A stretch of 64,000 bases of DNA from VAZQ01 sp963721005. Its GTDB lineage: Bacteria; Pseudomonadota; Alphaproteobacteria; Rhizobiales; Xanthobacteraceae. Of this stretch, positions 33,517-42,700 are shown in pieces. The stretch lies in assembly GCA_963721005.1 (NCBI GenBank), contig CAVRHR010000009.1, positions 177,941 through 241,940 of the forward strand, written 5' to 3'. The notes under the pieces are model-generated. The model made no database searches. It worked only from the letters and a program-made list of their open reading frames with translations, and was not told the origin of the DNA. How positions within the stretch are numbered: position 1 is the first letter of the stretch; every line of letters begins with the position of its first letter. Made by a program: the position numbers and the translations under genes.

Positions 33517-33717
33517 TTCACGCTGTCCAGCGACGCCGGCGACACGGTGTTCCCGAACTCCGTGGAAGCGATGCGGCGGCTCAGCGGGTACATGACAGCG
33601 TTCGGCATCACGCAGAGCGAGATCGAGACCCTGTGCATCAGCAATCCGGCATTTGTCGTCGGAGCCGATCCGGCGGAGGCGTTGAAGCGCGAGAGAGAGC
33701 TGGAGGTCGCGGCCTGA
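33514..33717 (+). pseudogene. 3' fragment of a second DUF6282 gene
   Basis: The last 67 codons and stop of a DUF6282 paralogue, diverged from the full copy at 31212-31415 (for example Gln to Arg, Met-Ala to Thr-Ala, Asn to Ser). The fragment starts abruptly at the IS256 remnant, so the 5' part of this copy was removed by insertion or deletion. Divergence of about 10 percent argues for an old tandem paralogue rather than a fresh duplication. Confidence 0.75.
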
Positions 33718-33774
33718 ACTGCAGCGGCAGCGCGAGGGCGCTGCCGCTGATTGGAGGGTTCCAAGCCCTCCGGA

Positions 33775-35118
33775 CTAGACTTGTACGATGCCAATTCCGT
33801 CCTGACGCTCGATCCGGGTTCCGTATTTTGTCGACCGCCGCGCGACACCTGCCAGGATACGGTCCGCCATGACCTGATCCGCCAGCATCGGCCGGCCGCG
33901 GCCGGTGCGCGGGCGCTGGTGACCGAGGTCGATCGGATAAAGCCGCAGTCCCGCGAGACTGTCGCCGGAAAACTCGCAGGTCGCGAACATCTGCTCCCAC
34001 TGGACCGGGTCGGCCGTATGACCCCGCGTGCCGTCCTGGTAACGCGCCGCGATGAAGTCGGCCGGCGTCGCGCGGTCGCCCAGACCGTAACGCTGGTAGG
34101 CCTCGGTGGGCAGATATTTCATGGTCTCGATCTGAAATATGAAAGTCCCGACGCCGTGCAGCATCGGCCTGCCACGGTACAGCTCGACCGCGAGCGGCAC
34201 CTGCGGTCCATGACAGACGAAGATGTCGGCGCCGGCCTCGATCGCGCGGCGGCCGAAATCGATGGCGTAGTCGGCGAGGTCCGCGATCTCGCTGCGCCGC
34301 TTCGCGGTCAACAGCGTTGGCCCGCCCAAGTCATGGCAATGCAGGCTGACGATCACCTTGTCGGCGAACGCGCGCGCATTGCGCACCTGCCGCAGGTTCT
34401 CCTCGAGATCGTTTTCATTGACGAAGCTGGTTTCTCCGGGAGTGCCGACCTTGAAGGTGCGGCCGAGGAAGTTGTAGGTATCTTCGGAGCGCTTCGGCCC
34501 CGGGTCGCCCTGGAAGCGCCGGCGGTCCTCGGCTGCGTCCCACCCGATCGCCGCGCCGATCTTGCGCAGCTCGTCGAGCATCGGCTTGTCGAGACCATAG
34601 ACGACTTTGTGGCGCAATCCATTCACGCCCGGATAGCCGAGCGTGTCGTAGCGCTGATCGCCCGCCTTGCTGCCGGGCTTGTATTGCGAGGTAGCGGCGA
34701 CGAGCGCGACGCGCCCCTGCCCGGTCTCGACATAGGCCGGCGCGCGCGCCTCCGCGAGGTGGCGGCCGGAGCCCGCATGCGCGATGCCGGCCTCGTCGAG
34801 GTAGCGCAGCGTGTCGAGGATGCCTTTCGGCCCGTAATCGTCGGCGTGGCTCGATCCGCACGAAACCAGGTTGACGCCCAGCCACTTGAGATCGGCGAGC
34901 AGTCTCGGCTCGGTAGTGACATAGGTCCCGCCGCCATCGCGCTGTGCTTGTGGATCGTCGAGATAGGAATGTGCATTGGCCTCGAAATTGGTGAACACCA
35001 CGTCCGCCGACCGCAGGATGTCGCGCATCCGCAGGTACGGCTCCTCTTTGAACACGGAGAGCGAACGAGTCACCATGCTGTCGCCGGTGAGCGCAATGGT
35101 CAGGCGGTCGGATGTCAT
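33775..35118 (-). CDS. CapA-family (PGA_cap) metallophosphatase-like protein
   Basis: This 447-residue protein has CapA/PGA_cap features: IALTGDSMVTR, VVFTNFEANAHSY, LVSCGSSHADDYGP and VIVSLHCHDLGG. It lacks a signal or membrane segment, so it is not a classical capsule anchor and is probably a soluble metal-dependent enzyme. It lies upstream of, and in the same direction as, MmgE/PrpD and TctC genes read next on this strand order, which suggests a catabolic setting. Substrate unknown. Confidence 0.8.
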   Translation of the reverse strand: MTSDRLTIALTGDSMVTRSLSVFKEEPYLRMRDILRSADVVFTNFEANAHSYLDDPQAQRDGGGTYVTTEPRLLADLKWLGVNLVSCGSSHADDYGPKGILDTLRYLDEAGIAHAGSGRHLAEARAPAYVETGQGRVALVAATSQYKPGSKAGDQRYDTLGYPGVNGLRHKVVYGLDKPMLDELRKIGAAIGWDAAEDRRRFQGDPGPKRSEDTYNFLGRTFKVGTPGETSFVNENDLEENLRQVRNARAFADKVIVSLHCHDLGGPTLLTAKRRSEIADLADYAIDFGRRAIEAGADIFVCHGPQVPLAVELYRGRPMLHGVGTFIFQIETMKYLPTEAYQRYGLGDRATPADFIAARYQDGTRGHTADPVQWEQMFATCEFSGDSLAGLRLYPIDLGHQRPRTGRGRPMLADQVMADRILAGVARRSTKYGTRIERQDGIGIVQV

Positions 35119-35190
35119 CGCGGTTCTCTAACTTTCTTGACGTTGCGCATGATCTTATCCGAAGAGTCTGCAATTTTTCGGGATCATGCC

Positions 35191-36540
35191 CTAAGCTGCG
35201 GCATGAACGGCCGCCCGGCTCGCGGCTGCCATCAGACGGTCGAGATCGGGAAGCTGGTCCAGCCTGTCAACGTGCTCCTTCAGAATTTCAGCCGCCGTTC
35301 GCCCGACCACCGGCGTGGCACATCGGTCGAACTTCTCGAGGATGGCGGCTCGCTCCGACAGACGGCTCGCCGGGCGCACGTCGGTCGTCATACGGTGGCC
35401 GTCGCTCATGACGACGGTCATGGTTTCCGATTCTGCCGCCGGGACGTGACGGATGCGCTTGATCAGCGTCGTGACGCGCGGGTCGCGCACCACCTCGTCG
35501 GTGAGCTGGTCGAGCGTGAGGGCGCCGTGGAGCAACGTCGATGCGATCAGGAACGCGCCGCTGAAACCGGCGCTCTCCTCGTCGCATGGCTCGAGTCGAA
35601 GCAGCGAGAAGGTGTGAAGGTCGGCCTCGATCGACTCGATTGCATCGGCATTTATGCGGTGCTGGTTTACGAGCCGCAGCGCCGCGTCGACCAGCGGATG
35701 GCTGGGGCTGCACGCCGGGTAGCGCTTGATGCGCAGAGCTCCTTCGAGCACGTACGGCCGGCCCAAACGCTCGGTAATAGCCGCGAGATCGCGATCGTCC
35801 GGCAGCACGACCGCTTCCAGAAATCCCAGCGGGGCCTCGATTACGGCCGGGTCGGCCGTGAAGCCACGCTGCGCCAGCATCGCTGCCTCGATGCCGGCCC
35901 GGGCCGCATTACCCGAATGCAACGCCTTCGCCATCGTTCCCATGTTGCGGCGAAAGCCGCCCGAGCTGCAGCTCGCGATACCAATGGCGGTCGCGGTGTG
36001 GTGTGGATCGAGGCCCAGCAGCCGGCACGAGGCCGTCGCCGCCGCGATCGGGCCCACCAGCCCCACGTGCCACCAGCCCCGGTGGGTCGGCCCGCCTTGC
36101 TGGCGGCGCCTGAAATCGACAGCTTGCGTCAACCGCGCGCCCGCCTCGTACGCGAGGATGAAAGCATCGAGCACCCGCTTGCCTGACAGGCCGCGATGCT
36201 CCGCGACCGCGAGCGCGGCCGGGAGAACATGCGTCGAAAGGTGCGAGCCATCGTCGAAATCGAGCGCGTTGGCGAGCGTGCCGTTGGCAAGCGCAGCCAT
36301 CGGTGCCGAGGCCTTGATTCCGGCGCCGAGAACCGTCGCGGTCGCGGGAGCGCCGGCATTCTCGGCCACATGCTGCACGATGATCTTACCAATCGAGCGC
36401 GCCGAGGCCGCAAGGGATACCCCAATCGTGTCCAAGATCACGGTCTTGGCGGATTCGACCACGAGCCTGGGAATCGCCTCGGACGGTGTGCCGGCCACGA
36501 AGGACGCAAGCAGCGCGGTGAGCGGCTGACGATCGGGCAT
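35191..36540 (-). CDS. MmgE/PrpD family protein
   Basis: This 449-residue protein has the family's features: ILDTIGVSLAAS, LANGTLANALDFDDGSHLST, VGLVGPIAAATASCRLLGLD and RIKRYPACSPSHPLVDAA. The family contains 2-methylcitrate dehydratase and related enzymes; this one could be a dehydratase or isomerase of a small acid. ATG 36540 lies 4 bp after the TctC-like gene stop, so they form an operon. The 5' extension from 36588 overlaps that gene and was dropped. Confidence 0.87.
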   Translation of the reverse strand: MPDRQPLTALLASFVAGTPSEAIPRLVVESAKTVILDTIGVSLAASARSIGKIIVQHVAENAGAPATATVLGAGIKASAPMAALANGTLANALDFDDGSHLSTHVLPAALAVAEHRGLSGKRVLDAFILAYEAGARLTQAVDFRRRQQGGPTHRGWWHVGLVGPIAAATASCRLLGLDPHHTATAIGIASCSSGGFRRNMGTMAKALHSGNAARAGIEAAMLAQRGFTADPAVIEAPLGFLEAVVLPDDRDLAAITERLGRPYVLEGALRIKRYPACSPSHPLVDAALRLVNQHRINADAIESIEADLHTFSLLRLEPCDEESAGFSGAFLIASTLLHGALTLDQLTDEVVRDPRVTTLIKRIRHVPAAESETMTVVMSDGHRMTTDVRPASRLSERAAILEKFDRCATPVVGRTAAEILKEHVDRLDQLPDLDRLMAAASRAAVHAAA

Positions 36541-36544
36541 GCAG

Positions 36545-37573
36545 CTATTTCTTCTCGACCAGCATGCTGTTGATGCGCGCGACGACATCGGGCGATGTCT
36601 TCGACACTTTGACGACGAGTGCCGCCAATTCCTCGCCGGTCATCGGTCCTTCGACCGTCACGCTCGCCTTGGCGGCAAGCGCGAGGAATCGGGGGTCGTG
36701 CATGGTCGCATCGAAGGCGCGGCGCAGGATGGCGAGCCGCTCGGCCGGGAGGTCCGGCGGCCCGAAATAGGGCTTCGCCGCCTCCTGCCGTGCCAGCATG
36801 AAAACCAGTGCCTCGCGATCGGCGTCGGTCTGGGCAAGGCTGGTGAACAGCGGAACATCGGGAAGCTCCGGCAGCGGCTTGAAGCCATGCTGCACGATGA
36901 TCCGGATCTTGCCATCGCGGATCCATTCCGGTTCGGCGTTGCGCAGGCTGCTCCAACCGTTGGCGAAGGCGCCCTCCACCTCGCCGCGCTCCATCGCGAG
37001 CTTCACGTCGTTCGAGGATTTGTAACCGTTGACGATCTTGAGCTTCAGCCCGAACAGGTCGCGGGCCAGGATCCCATAATCGGTACTTGCCGTGCCGACG
37101 CTGACCCCGCCCATGACGACCTCGGTGGTGCGCATGTCGGCGAGCGTCTTGATCGGCGTCGTGTGCCAGACATAGCCGACGAAGGGATCGGTCGTGATGC
37201 TGCCGATCCATGACAGACGGGCGGCATCGAAGGCCGCAGCCGCCGGAGAGGCGAGCCCTGCGGTCAGGATGCCGGCATGCGTCGCCGCGATGACCGTGCC
37301 ATCGCGTGGCGCGGTGGTCGCGATGTAATTTGCCGCCTTCAGCCCGCCGGCTCCCGGCATGTTCTGCACGATGATGGTCGGATTTCCCGGGATGTATTCC
37401 TTCAATATCTGTGACGCCAGGCGCGCGTAGGTGTCGTAGGCGCCGCCCGCGTCGGTCGAGACCACGAGACGGAGTTGCTTGCCCTTGTAAAAATCGTCCT
37501 GGGTCCACGCCGGATGGCTCGCGAACCCTGCGAGGAGCCACCAGCACGCCAGAGCGACGAAACGAAACCGCAC
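36545..37573 (-). CDS. TctC/Bug-type tripartite transporter substrate-binding protein
   Basis: A 342-residue exported protein: signal ending near PAWTQ, then LRLVVSTDAGGAYDTYARLA, NMPGAGGLKAANYIATTAPRDGT-type loops and a C-terminal helical cap. Bug proteins bind carboxylates for TctAB permeases; no permease gene is in the window. It is the first gene of an operon with MmgE/PrpD, so it may deliver that enzyme's substrate. Confidence 0.88.
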   Translation of the reverse strand: MRFRFVALACWWLLAGFASHPAWTQDDFYKGKQLRLVVSTDAGGAYDTYARLASQILKEYIPGNPTIIVQNMPGAGGLKAANYIATTAPRDGTVIAATHAGILTAGLASPAAAAFDAARLSWIGSITTDPFVGYVWHTTPIKTLADMRTTEVVMGGVSVGTASTDYGILARDLFGLKLKIVNGYKSSNDVKLAMERGEVEGAFANGWSSLRNAEPEWIRDGKIRIIVQHGFKPLPELPDVPLFTSLAQTDADREALVFMLARQEAAKPYFGPPDLPAERLAILRRAFDATMHDPRFLALAAKASVTVEGPMTGEELAALVVKVSKTSPDVVARINSMLVEKK

Positions 37574-37701
37574 AGCCGACCTCCGTTGGCCGGTACGTTA
37601 ATTTAACCGCACCCCGGATGCCAGTGCCCCGCCGAGCGACTTGTTTTGTCGTTCGCCGTTGGAGCAAGGAGGTGCGCGCGCCGAGGGCCGGGAATGGCGG
37701 C

Positions 37702-38202
37702 TCAGCCGACATACGCCACCACCACATACGCGGCGCGGCCGTGGGTGAACTCGGCAACCTGCCGCATGCCGAGCCTGCTGTGGACCTCGAGCGACACCGT
37801 GTTGTCGCCCCGGATGAAGGTGAAGCCCTCCCGCGCCGGCAACCGCTGCCGAAGCGCCGCGACCATGGCGCCGGCGAGACCGCGGCCGCGCTCGCCCTGC
37901 GCCACGCAGATCGGCCCGTAGATGTAGGTGCCGGGCGAGACCGGATAGGCGCGCAGCATCGCTTGTATGATGGGATCGTGGGCTTGCGTGGCGAGCGGGG
38001 TCGAGACGACGTAGCCGACGACACGCCCGGCGCGGCGCGCCACGATGACCGGCATGTCGTCGATGGCGGTCTCGAACCACGCGGCGGAGAATGCAACCGA
38101 GAGCGCACCACCCTTACTGCGCAGGTTGCGGTCCTGGAGATCGAGAATTTCGCCGATGTCGTCGCGCGTGGCGGGCCCAATCTCGTAGTCGGCTAATCCC
38201 AT
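37702..38202 (-). CDS. GNAT-family N-acetyltransferase
   Basis: A 166-residue GNAT protein: acetyl-CoA-binding loop in VAQGERGRGLAGAMVAALRQ, then FIRGDNTVSLEVHSRLGMRQ, typical of motif B. The substrate is not predictable. ATG 38202 is chosen because upstream in-frame residues from 38343 are Arg-rich and do not fit the fold. Confidence 0.85.
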   Translation of the reverse strand: MGLADYEIGPATRDDIGEILDLQDRNLRSKGGALSVAFSAAWFETAIDDMPVIVARRAGRVVGYVVSTPLATQAHDPIIQAMLRAYPVSPGTYIYGPICVAQGERGRGLAGAMVAALRQRLPAREGFTFIRGDNTVSLEVHSRLGMRQVAEFTHGRAAYVVVAYVG

Positions 38203-38313
38203 CACGCCCTCGGCGGCTCGCGCTGATGCCCCACCAGCCAATGGCCGGGCACGCCAGAATATCGACCGGCGTCGAACCTTGATATGGCTGTCCGCGCTGC
38301 CGCGAATTCCGGG

Positions 38314-38735
38314 ATGCTCATGGCCCCCATGACGCCTGCGCAAGTCGACCTCGTGCGAGGCTCTTTCGATGCGCTGTGGCCAGCCCGTCGCAAGCTCGCC
38401 GAGGAATTCTACCGGCGTTTCCTCGCGCTAGCGCCCGATGCGCGACGCCTGTTTCCCGACGACCTGGAACGGCAACGGGCCAAGCTGATGGACGCGCTTG
38501 CGGCAACGGTCGGCGGCCTCGACAACCACAAAGTCCTCCAATCCATCATCGCCCATACGGGTCGCCAGCATGCGCAAATCGGGGTGCTGCCGTCGCATTT
38601 CGCCGCGTTCGGCGAAGCGCTGATGGGCGGCACAACATTTCGCGCACGCTTTCACGCCAGAGCTGCGGCAGGCGTAGCTCGAGCTCTACGACCAGGTGCC
38701 GAGCGAGATGATGCGTGCGGCGCGGCCGCGAACGT
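38314..38735 (+). pseudogene. Globin, frameshifted and with an internal stop
   Basis: The first 100 or so codons are a clear bacterial globin: LVRGSFDALWPARRKLAEEF, RFLALAPDARRLFPDDLERQ and IIAHTGRQHAQIGVLPSHFA, with the proximal-His region around HAQIGVLPSHF. After GEALM (about nt 38625) the family sequence continues in another frame (FAHAFTPELRQA, then LELYDQVPSEMMRAARP) and there meets an in-frame TAG where Trp is usual. Both a frame change near 38628 and this nonsense codon are needed to explain it, so a decayed gene is more likely than a sequencing error. Start among ATG 38314 and 38329 is unresolved. Confidence 0.75.
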
Positions 38736-38857
38736 GACCGAGACTCAAATCGCAAAAAAATCGGCGGCGGCATTGGCCGCCATTCCTGCCCAAAGCACCG
38801 AGGCCATGTTGGCGTCGCCGCAGAAGACCTGCGCCACACCCGTCGTGCCCGGCCGCT

Positions 38858-40291
38858 TCACGGCGCCCCGCAGGTTTGCGTCCAGCACATGACGCTCAGG
38901 AGATTGGTGTTCTTGTCCGTCCAGACGATGGTTCGATCGGAGCGGTCGGGCCAATCGGAGCGATTCCTCGCCACGCGCTTGATCTTCCAGAATCCTTCGT
39001 CCCGCGTGTAAAGCGTCCAGCTTATGCCGTCATCGCAGCCGTCGACCATATCGGGCGTGGAGAACCAGCCGACCGGCAAATTGAACGTTTGCGAGAAGCC
39101 GCGGTGGAGCGGCGAAAGCTCGAAATTCCAGAGGTCGAGATCGACCGCCAGGATTCCATCCGGCTTGAGCGCCGAAAGGTAGATTTCGTAGGCTTCCTTG
39201 GTCATCAAATGCATCGGCGGCGACGACCCGCGGAAGGCATCCAGCACCAGAATATCGAATTTCTGGAAAGTCGCGATCTTTGTTTCGCGTTCCAACGAGA
39301 GCCTACCGTCGCCCAAGACGATGTCGACGGTCGCCTTGGTATTCCTTATGAACGGAAATACTTGGCTTGCCGCGTCCGCCACGGCCGGATTGAGCTCGTA
39401 GAAGCGAACCGTCTCGCCGAGCTTGGCATAGCCGAGCGTCATGCCGACGCCGAGGCCGATGATGCCCACGCGGATCGGCGTATTGGGCCCGCCATCGCGG
39501 CGGGCCTTGACATATCTGAGCGCCAGCCCCACCCCCGAGGTCTCGCCGAAATCGCAAGCCGGACGGTTTTGCAGCTCAGGCGCGACCCACGCATTCCCTT
39601 GATCCACGCCCGACTGGAACATGGATATCACACGCTCGGTGAGGGCGGGATCGTGATTGTCGACGACTTTCACCACGCCGTAGAAATTGCGCGCCTGCCA
39701 GACGACCGAGCCGGAACGCCCGACTTCGCGAATGACATACCCGCCCAAAAGAACCGCGAAGGCCAACGCCAAGCCCTGGAATACCGGCTTGGGGATATGG
39801 CGCGCGAGGATGCCTTGCTTCTTGATCTCCATGAATATGGCGGCACCGGCGACGGCAAGAATGCTGATCTGATATTCCCACACGTCCGGGAAAATCGCCG
39901 GCGCCACGAACGCGACCAGCGCACCGCCCAAGAAGCCGCCGAAAGAGATGGCCAGATAGAAACCGGTGAGCCGACGGGCTGTCGGTGTCGTCGCCACGAT
40001 CTCGCCGTGACAGATCATGCACCCGGCAAACATGCTGGCGGAAAGCAGCACGATTTGCGCCAGCATCGCCACCGTCGACTCCTGCCGGCCGATGAACAAG
40101 CTGCCGCTTGCAAGAACGATGAACAGCGGCAAGTAAATTTCGCGCCGGTAATAGCCGGCGGAGGCGAAAACGAGCACGAACGACAACAGATAGAGCGCCA
40201 GCGGAAGCACCCACAGCAAAGGCACAACGGTGATCCATTCGGTCACCAGATTGGTCGACGCCAGCAGCAAGAAGTCCCGCCGGTCGCCCAC
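38858..40291 (-). CDS. C-terminal part of MFS/spermidine-synthase fusion
   Basis: This half carries more membrane helices (TEWITVVPLLWVLPLALYLL; LTGFYLAISFGGFLGGALVA) and a cytoplasmic spermidine-synthase-like Rossmann domain (VGIIGLGVGMTLGYA; IVLGDGRLSLE; FDILVLDAFRGSSPPMHLMT). The aminopropyl-transfer residues are incomplete, so substrate and activity are uncertain. The first half continues in another frame from 41010. GTG 40291 is only an apparent start. Confidence 0.75.
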   Translation of the reverse strand: MGDRRDFLLLASTNLVTEWITVVPLLWVLPLALYLLSFVLVFASAGYYRREIYLPLFIVLASGSLFIGRQESTVAMLAQIVLLSASMFAGCMICHGEIVATTPTARRLTGFYLAISFGGFLGGALVAFVAPAIFPDVWEYQISILAVAGAAIFMEIKKQGILARHIPKPVFQGLALAFAVLLGGYVIREVGRSGSVVWQARNFYGVVKVVDNHDPALTERVISMFQSGVDQGNAWVAPELQNRPACDFGETSGVGLALRYVKARRDGGPNTPIRVGIIGLGVGMTLGYAKLGETVRFYELNPAVADAASQVFPFIRNTKATVDIVLGDGRLSLERETKIATFQKFDILVLDAFRGSSPPMHLMTKEAYEIYLSALKPDGILAVDLDLWNFELSPLHRGFSQTFNLPVGWFSTPDMVDGCDDGISWTLYTRDEGFWKIKRVARNRSDWPDRSDRTIVWTDKNTNLLSVMCWTQTCGAP

Positions 40292-41010
40292 CCGATCCAG
40301 GCGATGACGTCCGAGCGCAGGAACCTGCGGCCCTCGGCGGACGGGGCGCCGGCAGCCACGGCGGCCGTTCCGTCCGCCGGGACCGGGGTGTCGGCTTCGG
40401 GCGACACCGCGCGAGGTCGACGCACCGCCACGAATATGGCGCAGGCCGCGAAGCAGAGCGCATAGGCACCGAATCCGTATGACCAGTAGATCGCCTGCTG
40501 CGGGCTGGTGAGCATCGGCTCGACCACGAAAGGGAAGCTGAGGAGCCCGAGGAAGGAGCCGAAGTTCGAGATGGCGAAATAGCGGGTAACCCGTCGACTT
40601 GGATCAATCAGGCTGACCCAACGCTGCAGCAGCGGCGACGTGGTCGCCAGGACCGCGTACGGGAGGCCGACCGACAAGGCGAGGGTTGCGAGAATCCGCC
40701 CGACCGGGTCACTGGCATCGACCGGCTTCCAGTAATCGGCGGGTTGGATCGGCAGGAACACGATCGCCGCCGCGAGCAGGACGAGCTGCAAGATCGTTTG
40801 GACGCGCAACGACAGCCGTTCGCTGATCGCGAGCGCATAAAAATACCCGACCAGCAGCGCACTCTGGAAGAACAGCAGACAAACGCTCCAGGTCGACGCA
40901 CTGCCGCCGAACCAGGGCAAAATGTACTTGCCCATCATCGGCTCGACGAGAAACAGGAGAAACCCTGCGAGACCCGCAGTCAGTCCGACCAGAACGTCAA
41001 ACGCACCCAC
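40243..41010 (-). CDS. N-terminal part of MFS/spermidine-synthase fusion
   Basis: Starts MGAFDVLVGLTAGLAGFLLF and holds about six membrane helices (LLVGYFYALAISERLSLRVQ; LATLALSVGLPYAVLATTSP). Reading proceeds to IAWIG near 40300, after which the family sequence is in the other frame. One missing G in a run of three near 40292 would rejoin both halves into a 717-residue protein. The codons from 40290 to 40243 are out of frame. Confidence 0.72.
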   Translation of the reverse strand: MGAFDVLVGLTAGLAGFLLFLVEPMMGKYILPWFGGSASTWSVCLLFFQSALLVGYFYALAISERLSLRVQTILQLVLLAAAIVFLPIQPADYWKPVDASDPVGRILATLALSVGLPYAVLATTSPLLQRWVSLIDPSRRVTRYFAISNFGSFLGLLSFPFVVEPMLTSPQQAIYWSYGFGAYALCFAACAIFVAVRRPRAVSPEADTPVPADGTAAVAAGAPSAEGRRFLRSDVIAWIGWATGGTSCCWRRPIW

Positions 41011-41073
41011 TACGCAACTCCGTGCTCCGTGACGCGAGCAATGTTGAGCGACTTAACCCAACGAACCGAAAGG

Positions 41074-41364
41074 TCAGATCGGCTTCAGGCTACGTATGAT
41101 GCGATCGACGATGGCCCTGCTTGCAAGCCGCTTCATCTCGGCGGGAGACCCGTAGATCAGCATTTCGATCACTCCGGCATTCTCGTTCGGTTTGAGCGCA
41201 ATCGCCCGAAAGGACATATCGCCGTCATCCGTGCCGGTTCCCTCCATGACACGGGCCTCGATACCTCCCGACTTCTCCCGCAAATCGGATGTGATCTTCA
41301 TGCCTTCGAGCTCGTCGGCGATGAAATCCGCCACGTCGTCATCGAGCAGGTTCGCCGATTTCAT
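41074..41364 (-). CDS. Second repeat, C-terminal part of two-repeat secreted protein
   Basis: Holds the C-terminal part of repeat 2: LLDDDVADFIADELEGMKIT, RVMEGTGTDDGDMSF and IIRSLKPI. The preceding codons of repeat 2 (NACGRYAVWLPDRWKINIEN) are in the next frame upstream. One extra G near 41352 breaks the reading; removing it restores EDEIANLLDDD, mirroring repeat 1. It could start at ATG 41364 as it stands. Confidence 0.55.
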   Translation of the reverse strand: MKSANLLDDDVADFIADELEGMKITSDLREKSGGIEARVMEGTGTDDGDMSFRAIALKPNENAGVIEMLIYGSPAEMKRLASRAIVDRIIRSLKPI

Positions 41365-41989
41365 CCTCGAGCGGCGCGACGATCAGATAGAGCTTGTTGT
41401 CGCGACTTTGGGCGGTCAGCCTTTCGTTCTCGATGTTGATTTTCCACCTGTCCGGCAGCCAGACGGCATACCTTCCGCAGGCATTGACCGTCGCGTCGGC
41501 AACGGTCGGCGGCGGCTTGAAGCTGCGCACGATCCGATCGACGATGGCCTTGTTGGCAGGCCGTTTCATCTCGCCGGGAGCGCCGTAGATCAGCACTTCG
41601 ATCAGCCCTTCGTTCTCGCCGGGATCGAGCGCGACTGCCCTGAAGAGGATATTGCCGTCATCCATGCCGGTTCCCTCCATGACACGGGCATCGATGCCTC
41701 CAGATTTCTCCCGCCGATCGGAGGTGATTTTGACGTCGTCGAGCTCGTCGTCGATGAAATCCACCACGTCGGCATCGATAAGGTCAGCCAATTTGTCCTT
41801 GATGGGCGCGACGATCACGTGGAGCTCGTCGTCGCGGCTATCGGCGGTCAACCTTTCGTTCTTGGCCGTGACCTTCCACGTGTCCGGCACCCAAACGGTG
41901 TACCTGCCGCACGCATTGACCTGCGTGCCGGCCAAAGCCGGCGCCGCCGGCATCAGCAGCAGACCCATAAGCATTGCACGCCACCGCAT
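41339..41989 (-). CDS. Exported protein with tandem NACGRY repeats, N-terminal part
   Basis: A signal peptide (RAMLMGLLLMPAAPALAG) precedes two related ~105-residue repeats that each begin NACGRY-VW-PD-WK and continue NERLTA-SRD. Repeat 1 is complete (to SFKPPP). Repeat 2 starts here and is cut by a frameshift, continuing at 41364. AAGGAGG with a 7 nt gap marks ATG 41989. One Cys per repeat (NACGRY) and a compact alpha/beta pattern suggest a periplasmic domain of unknown function. Confidence 0.6.
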   Translation of the reverse strand: MRWRAMLMGLLLMPAAPALAGTQVNACGRYTVWVPDTWKVTAKNERLTADSRDDELHVIVAPIKDKLADLIDADVVDFIDDELDDVKITSDRREKSGGIDARVMEGTGMDDGNILFRAVALDPGENEGLIEVLIYGAPGEMKRPANKAIVDRIVRSFKPPPTVADATVNACGRYAVWLPDRWKINIENERLTAQSRDNKLYLIVAPLEDEIGEPAR

Positions 41990-42106
41990 TGCCACGCCTC
42001 CTTGCTGGATCATGGGATTTTACCGCATGGACGGCAACCCGACCGGTCTCGGCCCGGCCGCCGACCGGGGTGGCGCAACATGCCGGCAGGTAGATCGCAT
42101 CCGGTC

Positions 42107-42138
42107 GGGATTCGAACCCCCGACCCCGTCATTACGAA
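42107..42138. other. tRNA-Thr internal fragment (attachment-site-like)
   Basis: The 32 bp starting GGGATTCGAACCCCCGACCC match the T-arm through anticodon-arm part of the tRNA-Thr gene at 51434-51466, except for one T that is extra there. The flanks differ, so this is a free-standing fragment, as left by an integrative element. Confidence 0.65.
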
Positions 42139-42700
42139 GTGCGAGGCGATTGACGACCAAGGACGACTCCGTGCGATTTTGGACTCAAGCACTTCAGGCG
42201 TTCCGCCGACTTGTTCGGACGTAGCGTACACAAAATCGTCCTCGATTGTGCTCGGTCTTTTGGGGGCTCATCTGTGACCCTGGTCTCGGCCGGCCGGAAC
42301 ACGCTCTCGCGGCGTGCAGATCGTGCGGATTTCCGGAGGGCACATCCTGCGCAAGGAGCCGTGTCCTTCCCAGAGGATAGGCGTGCAACATCTTTATTCG
42401 CTTAACTTGCGTCCATCAGGCCTTGGCCACGCGGCTTGTAGTTCACATCCTACCGTTTACCATTTATTATCTCTCGATGCATTCGCTCCCGGTCTTAGGT
42501 TGCACTACCGCGTCGCAACGCGGCCGCCTGTCGCCAGCGAGACTAGATCGCTGACCGAGGGTCGGGCACCCGGCCGCTTGCCGATGGCGCTCTCTGGCAA
42601 AGGGTCAAACACGCGATAGTCGGACCGAGACTGACGCCGCCATGTATCCGGCCGAATAATCCGGGCCGCGCCGTTACCCCGAGCCCAGACGCCTGGAATG
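42139..42700. other. Non-coding stretch between tRNA scar and DUF1330 gene
   Basis: No supported gene. The visible reading frames here are short and lack family features or ribosome sites. Some parts look like decayed coding DNA, but no family can be named. Confidence 0.5.

Noticed and set aside
31212..33717. 204 bp repeat as a target-site duplication of the insert
   Set aside because: The copies differ at about 10 percent and both sit in DUF6282 coding sequence, so they are paralogues. Target duplications are short and identical.
33751..36186. 811-codon plus-strand open frame
   Set aside because: Antisense to CapA-type and MmgE/PrpD genes; no recognisable domain.
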